A DNA stretch of 10,487 bases, taken from positions 1-10,487 of the forward strand of contig SCUH01000184.1 in NCBI GenBank assembly GCA_004298295.1, written 5' to 3'. The position numbers and the translations under genes were made by a program. The notes under the pieces are model-generated. The model was not told where the DNA came from, did not search any database, and saw only the letters and a program-made list of their open reading frames with translations. This stretch comes from Betaproteobacteria bacterium. GTDB taxonomy: Bacteria; Pseudomonadota; Gammaproteobacteria; Burkholderiales; SG8-39. Positions 1 through 3,721 of this stretch are shown piece after piece. How positions within the stretch are numbered: the first letter of the stretch is position 1; every line of letters begins with the position of its first letter.

Positions 1-525
1 CACCTGGCGAAAGCCTCGCAGGAGGCCCATGCGCGGCCGCGCTTCGAAGTGTTCCGCGCCATGATCCGCTACATCGACGAGTTTCCCGAGCGCCTGCACC
101 ATCCCAAGGAAGACGCGTACCTGTTCGAACGCCTGGCCGCGCGCGCACCCGAGACCGCTGCGCTGATCGGGGCGCTGCGCGCCGAGCACGTCGAGAGCGC
201 GCAGCGCGTGCGCCAGCTCGAGCGCGCGCTGGACGAGTACGAGCGCTGCTGGCCGCTCTGGAGCGGACCCTTCATCGCCGTGGTCGAGGATTACGCCGAG
301 TTCCATCGCCAGCACATGCGCCGCGAGGAGCTCGAACTGCTGCCCGCGGCCGAACGTGCCCTGACGGCGGAGGACTGGCGCGCGATCGAGGAGGCGTTCG
401 CCGGCAACGAGGATCCGATCGCCGACCTGCGCGAGCAGGACCTGGCGCAGCTCTACACGCGCATCGTGAGCATGGCGCCGGCGCCGATCGGGCTCGGCGC
501 GCGCTGGGACCAGGCGCCGGGCTGA
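1..525 (+). CDS. Hemerythrin-like HHE-domain protein (5' partial)
   Basis: The frame is open from base 1 to the TGA at 523-525, so the gene starts outside the window; 174 codons are visible. The GTG at 49 is internal and not a credible start. The product looks like a four-helix-bundle HHE cation-binding protein. Visible candidate iron ligands, numbered from the first codon here, are H33, H34 and E37 in ERLHHPKED, E62 and H63 in RAEHVES, and H102, H105 and E109/E110 in EFHRQHMRREE. This H...HHxxE...H...HxxxE layout fits bacterial hemerythrin-like proteins, which bind a di-iron centre and are linked to oxygen, NO or iron handling. The first helix, which would carry the first His, is mostly missing. 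No signal peptide or membrane segment is visible. The gene converges on usp1. Family assignment is fairly firm; the physiological role is inference. Confidence 0.85.
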   Translation, partial: HLAKASQEAHARPRFEVFRAMIRYIDEFPERLHHPKEDAYLFERLAARAPETAALIGALRAEHVESAQRVRQLERALDEYERCWPLWSGPFIAVVEDYAEFHRQHMRREELELLPAAERALTAEDWRAIEEAFAGNEDPIADLREQDLAQLYTRIVSMAPAPIGLGARWDQAPG

Positions 526-544
526 GCCGGGCGCCGCGCCCGGT
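526..544. terminator. GC hairpin between convergent stop codons
   Basis: CCGGGCG (527-533) and CGCCCGG (537-543) form a perfect 7-bp stem with a 3-base loop. A G-T pair (526/544) and an A-T pair (525/545) could extend it. It fills the whole gap between the hemerythrin-like and usp1 stop codons, so it could serve transcripts from both sides. No T-tract follows on either strand, so intrinsic termination is only plausible. Confidence 0.45.
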
Positions 545-991
545 TCAGCGGCAGACCAGAACCGGCGTCTTCGAGTGCGTCAGGACCTTGGTGGTTTCGC
601 TGCCGAGCAGCAGGCCCGAGAGGCCGCGCCGTCCGTGCGAGGCCATGACGATCAGGTCGCAGCCCTTGGCGTGGGCCGTGCGCACGATGCCGTCCCACGC
701 CTGGTCGGCGGTCATCGCGACCGCCTTGCAGTCGATACCGGCGGCCTTGGCCTCCGCCTCGACGGTGGCGAGCGCCTTCTTCGCCTCGGCCTGGGTGATC
801 TCCTTGTAGCGCTTGGGCGTGACTTCAGGGACGTAGATCACAGCCTCGCCGTATACGGGTGGCACATAGGGCGGGATCACGTACACGCCCATCAGGCGGG
901 CGTCGAGCGACTTGGCCAGCGCCACCGCCGTCTTGATCGCCTTGACGGACAGCCGGGAGCCGTCGGTGGGAACCAGAATGTGCTTGTACAT
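545..991 (-). CDS. Universal stress protein, UspA family (usp1)
   Basis: A 148-residue, single-domain cytoplasmic UspA-fold protein. The N-terminus MYKHILVPTDGS is the typical first beta strand and nucleotide loop, and the C-terminus ends in TPVLVCR, the usual last strand. The ATP-binding signature G-2x-G-9x-G-S/T appears as A-SH-G-(9)-G-S in MASHGRRGLSGLLLGS, so the first glycine is alanine, a common variant; nucleotide binding is likely but unproven. The ATG at 991 is chosen because AAGGAG (998-1003 on this strand) lies 6 bases upstream. A GTG five codons earlier has no such support. The upstream gap from the Crp/Fnr gene carries an FNR-like box and a matching -10, suggesting induction at low oxygen, as is known for several ANR-controlled Usp proteins of Pseudomonas. 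Confidence 0.93.
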   Translation of the reverse strand: MYKHILVPTDGSRLSVKAIKTAVALAKSLDARLMGVYVIPPYVPPVYGEAVIYVPEVTPKRYKEITQAEAKKALATVEAEAKAAGIDCKAVAMTADQAWDGIVRTAHAKGCDLIVMASHGRRGLSGLLLGSETTKVLTHSKTPVLVCR

Positions 992-997
992 GAGCGT

Positions 998-1003
998 CTC
1001 CTT
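998..1003 (-). promoter_or_regulatory. Shine-Dalgarno site deciding the usp1 start
   Basis: The minus strand reads AAGGAG, then six bases, then ATG at 991. This strong site selects ATG 991 over the GTG at 1006, which lies upstream of it. Confidence 0.8.
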
Positions 1004-1011
1004 CACAACGC

Positions 1012-1017
1012 ACGATA
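1012..1017 (-). promoter_or_regulatory. Candidate -10 element of usp1
   Basis: The minus strand reads TATCGT, a 4/6 match to TATAAT that includes the key first A and last T. A start site near 1004 would leave a 13-base leader containing the AAGGAG site and would put the FNR-like box centre (1045.5) at -41.5, the class II activator position. No -35 hexamer is evident, as expected for an activator-dependent promoter. Confidence 0.5.
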
Positions 1018-1038
1018 GGCCCGATTGGGCCCCGCGCG

Positions 1039-1052
1039 TTGACCTCTGTCAA
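1039..1052. promoter_or_regulatory. FNR-like operator TTGAC-N4-GTCAA upstream of usp1
   Basis: This is a perfect 5+4+5 palindrome, TTGACCTCTGTCAA, with the geometry of FNR/ANR/DNR sites (TTGAT-N4-ATCAA and variants). It lies between the Crp/Fnr gene and usp1, and its right half overlaps the regulator's own TGA stop codon (1049-1051). Its distance from the usp1 -10 element fits class II activation. Confidence 0.7.
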
Positions 1053-1738
1053 GCATGCAACGCCCCTTGCGCAACGGCGGCCAGCCCGGCGCGGTCGCGC
1101 AGCAGGATGTCGCGCTTCTCGACTTCGATCAGGCCCTGATTGGCAAGCTCGCGCAGCAGGCGCGAAAAGGTTTCCTTGGTGACGCCGAGGCGCGCCGCGA
1201 TCACGGTCTTGGTCGCGGGCAGCCGCGCGCGTCCGTTGGCGTTTTCCGCGGCGAGCGATTCGAGGTAGGCGGCGACGCGCTGGCGCGCGCTCAGCAGCGT
1301 GCTCGCCTCGACTTCGCTGACCAGGTCGTGCATGCGCTCGGAGAGGCTGGCGAGCAGCCCGCGCGCGAAATTGAGGTCGTGCTCGAGCAGGCTGATCACG
1401 GCCTGCGACGGGAACACCACCAGCATGGTGTCGGCGAGCGCCACGGCTTCGAGCGGATTGGGGCGCTCGCGGAACACCAGCGCCTCGCCGAAGGTCTCGC
1501 CTGCGCCCACCAGGCGCAGCACTTTTTCCTCGCCGCCGTTGGCGCGCAGCGCGAGCTTGAGCAGGCCGTAGGCGACGCCGAAAAAGCAGTTCAGCGTTTC
1601 GCCGCGACGGCACACCGTGGCGCCGCGGCGCACGTGCTGCACGCGCGCGTGGCGCGCGAGCTCCACCAGCTGCGGCCGCGCCACCTGCCGAAACATCGGC
1701 ATGTTGGCGATGACGCCTTCAAGTAGCCCTGTTGCCAT
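1049..1738 (-). CDS. Crp/Fnr-family transcriptional regulator with FNR-type recognition helix
   Basis: A 229-residue cytosolic regulator: cupin-like sensor domain at about residues 15-115, long dimer helix at about 118-150, and winged helix-turn-helix at about 150-215. The recognition helix VTKETFSRLL carries E189, S192 and R193, matching the E-x-x-S-R of FNR that reads TTGAT half-sites. The sensor keeps the GETFGEALVF turn but lacks the arginine that binds cAMP phosphate in CRP. Only two cysteines occur (C43, C51), so there is no FNR-type 4Fe-4S cluster; a DNR-like sensor for NO, haem or redox state is possible but unproven. ATG 1738 has no visible Shine-Dalgarno site; Met13 (1702) and Met15 (1696) are alternatives. 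It lies upstream of usp1 on the same strand and is divergent from the flavoprotein gene. FNR-like boxes flank it on both sides, suggesting local control and perhaps autoregulation. Confidence 0.9.
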   Translation of the reverse strand: MATGLLEGVIANMPMFRQVARPQLVELARHARVQHVRRGATVCRRGETLNCFFGVAYGLLKLALRANGGEEKVLRLVGAGETFGEALVFRERPNPLEAVALADTMLVVFPSQAVISLLEHDLNFARGLLASLSERMHDLVSEVEASTLLSARQRVAAYLESLAAENANGRARLPATKTVIAARLGVTKETFSRLLRELANQGLIEVEKRDILLRDRAGLAAVAQGALHA

Positions 1739-1772
1739 GCGTCAAATGCTGTCACGCCCATGGACCGCGTAA

Positions 1773-1786
1773 TTGAGGCAGATCAA
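1773..1786. promoter_or_regulatory. FNR-like operator TTGAG-N4-ATCAA in the divergent region
   Basis: TTGAGGCAGATCAA is a 5+4+5 site with one half-site mismatch from the FNR consensus. Its centre (1779.5) lies 41.5 bases upstream of a start near 1821, which fits the -10-like GATAGT at 1809-1814 of the flavoprotein gene. Measured the other way, -41.5 would put a start exactly at the regulator's ATG (1738), but the -10 there is poor (CAGCAT). Activation of the flavoprotein gene is therefore the stronger reading, with possible effects on the regulator. Confidence 0.65.
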
Positions 1787-1808
1787 TCGTTTTGTGCCGC
1801 AGCTCGGG

Positions 1809-1814
1809 GATAGT
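1809..1814 (+). promoter_or_regulatory. Candidate -10 element of the flavoprotein gene
   Basis: GATAGT matches TATAAT at 4/6. With a start near 1821 it sits at -12 to -7, and the FNR-like box then falls at -41.5. No consensus -35 is seen, consistent with a class II activated promoter. Confidence 0.45.
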
Positions 1815-1827
1815 TCCGCCAGACCGT

Positions 1828-1856
1828 CGTGCCCGCGCCAGCCTGGCGCGGGCGCG
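1828..1856 (+). other. Strong hairpin in the 5' leader of the flavoprotein gene
   Basis: GCCCGCGCCA (1831-1840) and TGGCGCGGGC (1844-1853) form a perfect 10-bp stem around the loop GCC. It extends through a T-G pair and two further G-C pairs to 1828/1856. With a start near 1821 it would occupy roughly +8 to +36 and end 14 bases before ATG 1871. It could stabilise the mRNA end or limit ribosome access. The structure is certain on paper; its role is unknown. Confidence 0.5.
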
Positions 1857-1870
1857 CTGAACGGGGCCGG

Positions 1871-3001
1871 ATGAAAACGCTTCGCATTCGAGGCAGGGAA
1901 ACGGGTTGGATCGTCCAGGGTGGCATGGGCGTGGGCGTGTCCGCGCACCGGCTCGCGGGCAGCGTGGCGCGGGAAGGCTGCGTCGGCACGATTTCGAGCG
2001 TCGACCTGCGCCGGCATCACCCTGACCTGATGCTGGCCACCGGACGCTCGCGCGACAAGCTGGCCATCGAGCGCGCCAACCTGGTCGCGCTCGACCGCGA
2101 GATCCGCCTGGCGCGGGAACTGGCCGGCGGCAACGGCATGATCGCGGTCAACATCATGCGGGCGGTCACGCAATATGCCGCGTACGCGCGCCAGGCCTGC
2201 CTGTCCGGGGCCGATGCCCTGGTGGTGGGGGCGGGCCTCGCGCTCGATCTGCCGGAGCTGGCCGAGGACTGGCCGAACGTCGCCCTGGTGCCGATCGTAT
2301 CGGAAGCGCGCGCGGCAACGCTCATCGTGCGGCGCTGGCTGCGGCGCGGGCGCGCGCCGGATGCGATCGTCATCGAGCAGCCGCGATTTGCCGGCGGGCA
2401 CCTGGGGGCGGCGCGGCTCGACGAAGTGGCCGACGCGCGCTTCGAATTCGAGCGCGTCCTGCCGGAGATCCGCCGCGCGCTGCACGCGCTCGGCCTGGAC
2501 GCCGATCGCCTGCCGTTGATCGCGGCGGGCGGGATCAATTCGCCGCAGCGCGCGGCGCAGGCCTTCGCGGCGGGCGCCGACGGCGTGCAGGTGGGCACGC
2601 CGTTCGCCGTCTGCACCGAGGGCGACGCCCATGTCAATTTCAAGCGCGTGCTCGCCGCGGCAAAGCGCGAGGACATCGTGGTGTTCATGAGCGTCGCCGG
2701 GCTTCCGGCGCGCGCCGTGCGCACGCCCTGGCTGGCGCGTTACCTCGAGAAGGAAGCGGTGCTGCAGAACCGCGCCAAGCCTAAGCGCGAGTGCACGTTG
2801 GGCTGGGATTGCCTGGCGCAATGCGGCTTGCGCGACGGCCTGCCGCGCGCGGGCCAGTTCTGCATCGACCATCATCTGGCGGCCGCGCTGCGCGGCGACG
2901 TCGAGCGGGGGCTTTTCTTTCGCGGCTCGGAGCCGGTGCCCTTCGGGGGCGAGATCCGCCCGGTGCGCGACCTGATCGCGTATCTGCAGGGCCTGCACTG
3001 A
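1871..3001 (+). CDS. Nitronate monooxygenase / 2-nitropropane dioxygenase family flavoprotein
   Basis: A 376-residue FMN-dependent TIM-barrel protein. It shows the N-terminal QGGMGVGVS flavin loop (16-24), IAVNIM (91-96), AGGHLG with the family's conserved His (H177), AAGGI (218-222) and the phosphate-binding GADGVQVGT (236-243). The family oxidises alkyl nitronates or acts as an NAD(P)H-dependent flavin oxidoreductase (FabK-like); the true substrate cannot be told from sequence. The C-terminus holds four cysteines (C308, C314, C318, C331), resembling the CxxxC...YCI tail of one subgroup. ATG 1871 gives the standard family N-terminus and has GGGG four bases ahead; an in-frame GTG at 1829 would place the leader hairpin inside the gene, so it is not preferred. 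The gene is divergent from the Crp/Fnr gene, with an FNR-like box at about -41.5, and is followed by usp2 after about 70 bases. This points to low-oxygen or nitro-stress induction, by inference. Confidence 0.88.
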   Translation: MKTLRIRGRETGWIVQGGMGVGVSAHRLAGSVAREGCVGTISSVDLRRHHPDLMLATGRSRDKLAIERANLVALDREIRLARELAGGNGMIAVNIMRAVTQYAAYARQACLSGADALVVGAGLALDLPELAEDWPNVALVPIVSEARAATLIVRRWLRRGRAPDAIVIEQPRFAGGHLGAARLDEVADARFEFERVLPEIRRALHALGLDADRLPLIAAGGINSPQRAAQAFAAGADGVQVGTPFAVCTEGDAHVNFKRVLAAAKREDIVVFMSVAGLPARAVRTPWLARYLEKEAVLQNRAKPKRECTLGWDCLAQCGLRDGLPRAGQFCIDHHLAAALRGDVERGLFFRGSEPVPFGGEIRPVRDLIAYLQGLH

Positions 3002-3036
3002 ACCGGGAGGCCCTCGTGATCCCGGGACGTGGCAGA

Positions 3037-3042
3037 TAGAAT
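3037..3042 (+). promoter_or_regulatory. Possible -10 element before usp2
   Basis: TAGAAT matches TATAAT at 5/6, in the 69-base gap between the flavoprotein gene and usp2. No good -35 lies 16-18 bases upstream, and no FNR-like box sits at the expected place, so usp2 may instead be transcribed mainly from the flavoprotein promoter. Confidence 0.25.
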
Positions 3043-3076
3043 GGCGCTCAGCTCACGCGTGCCGGAGTAAATGGCG

Positions 3077-3505
3077 ATGAAGATTCTGCTGGCGGTGGAC
3101 GGTTCGGGATACGCGCTCGATGCGGTGCGTTTCATGCTCGAGCACCTCAATTGGGCGACAGCGCGCCCGGACGTGGAGCTGGTCACGGTGCATCCGCCGG
3201 TGCCCAAGCTGCCCGGCATGGGCAAGGTCGTGGGCCGGGCGCAGATCGAAAAGTACTACGCCGAGGAAGGCGCGGCGCAGCTCGCCGGCGCGAAGAAGCT
3301 GCTCGACGCTGCCGGCCTCAAGTACGACGCCAGGGTCCTCATCGGCCCGATCGCCGAGACGCTCGTGGCGCACGCCAGGCGCAGCCGCTGCGATCTGATC
3401 CTGATCGGTAACCGCGGCATGACCGCGGCCGCCAACATACTGCTCGGCTCGGTCGCGACCAAGGTACTGCACCTGTCCGGCGTGCCGGTGCTGCTGGTAA
3501 AGTAA
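3077..3505 (+). CDS. Universal stress protein, UspA family (usp2)
   Basis: A 142-residue, single-domain UspA-fold protein. It starts MKILLAVDGSGYALDA and ends SGVPVLLVK. The ATP-binding signature is complete: G-NR-G-(9)-G-S in GNRGMTAAANILLGS. This proposes ATP-binding of the MJ0577 type, unlike usp1, where the first glycine is alanine. Two ATGs compete: 3071 lies only three bases after GGAG (3064-3067), while 3077 lies nine bases after it and gives the usual MKILLAVDGS start, so 3077 is preferred; the difference is two residues. The HMA gene begins five bases after its stop, so the two are probably co-transcribed. It is clearly diverged from usp1 and so not a recent duplicate. The role is inferred as stress survival, probably with the upstream flavoprotein. 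Confidence 0.92.
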   Translation: MKILLAVDGSGYALDAVRFMLEHLNWATARPDVELVTVHPPVPKLPGMGKVVGRAQIEKYYAEEGAAQLAGAKKLLDAAGLKYDARVLIGPIAETLVAHARRSRCDLILIGNRGMTAAANILLGSVATKVLHLSGVPVLLVK

Positions 3506-3510
3506 TTGCG

Positions 3511-3717
3511 ATGCAAACCCTGCAGCTGAAAATCGAAGGCCTGCATTGCGATGGCTGCGTGCGCAGCGTGACGCGCATGCTCACGGCGATCCCGGGCGTG
3601 CAACGCGTCGAGGTGTCGCTCGCCCAAAGCCGGGCCGAGGTGAGCTTCGACCCGGCGCGGACCGGCGTCGCGGATTTCAAGCGCGCGGTCGAGCGCGCCG
3701 GGTTCAAGGCGCCCTAG
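3511..3717 (+). CDS. Small heavy-metal-associated (HMA) domain protein, CopZ-like
   Basis: A 68-residue single HMA (ferredoxin-like beta-alpha-beta-beta-alpha-beta) domain. The metal-binding loop is GLHCDGCV, with C13 and C16 forming the CxxC pair that binds Cu(I) or another soft metal in CopZ/Atx1 chaperones and P-type ATPase N-domains. The later GVQRVEVSLAQSRAEVSFDP and AGF segments also fit the fold. The usual Met of MxCxxC is His here (LHCDGC), so metal preference is uncertain. No signal peptide is visible, so it should be cytosolic. It starts five bases after usp2 with only a weak purine-rich site (GTAAAG) ahead, suggesting translational coupling. No metal ATPase is nearby in the window. 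Its stop lies four bases from the stop of the convergent ATPase gene, leaving no room for a separate terminator. Confidence 0.88.
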   Translation: MQTLQLKIEGLHCDGCVRSVTRMLTAIPGVQRVEVSLAQSRAEVSFDPARTGVADFKRAVERAGFKAP

Positions 3718-3721
3718 GCCG

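Noticed and set aside
49..525. The hemerythrin-like gene starting at the GTG at 49
   Set aside because: The frame is open to base 1 and the upstream codons continue plausible helix sequence, so the true start lies outside the window.
1074..1091. An 18-base match, ACGGCGGCCAGCCCGGCG, also found at 6202-6219
   Set aside because: One copy is inside the regulator gene and the other in a divergent gap. The sequence is GC-only apart from two A's, with no shared flanks, so chance is the best explanation.
1742..2998. A 418-codon minus-strand frame opposite the nitronate monooxygenase gene
   Set aside because: It has no family features and is the shadow of the plus-strand flavoprotein, whose motifs are all intact.
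3003..3025. CCGGGA...TCCCGG inverted repeat after the flavoprotein stop, considered as a terminator
   Set aside because: The stem is only 6 bp with an 11-base loop and no T-tract, expected by chance at this GC content.
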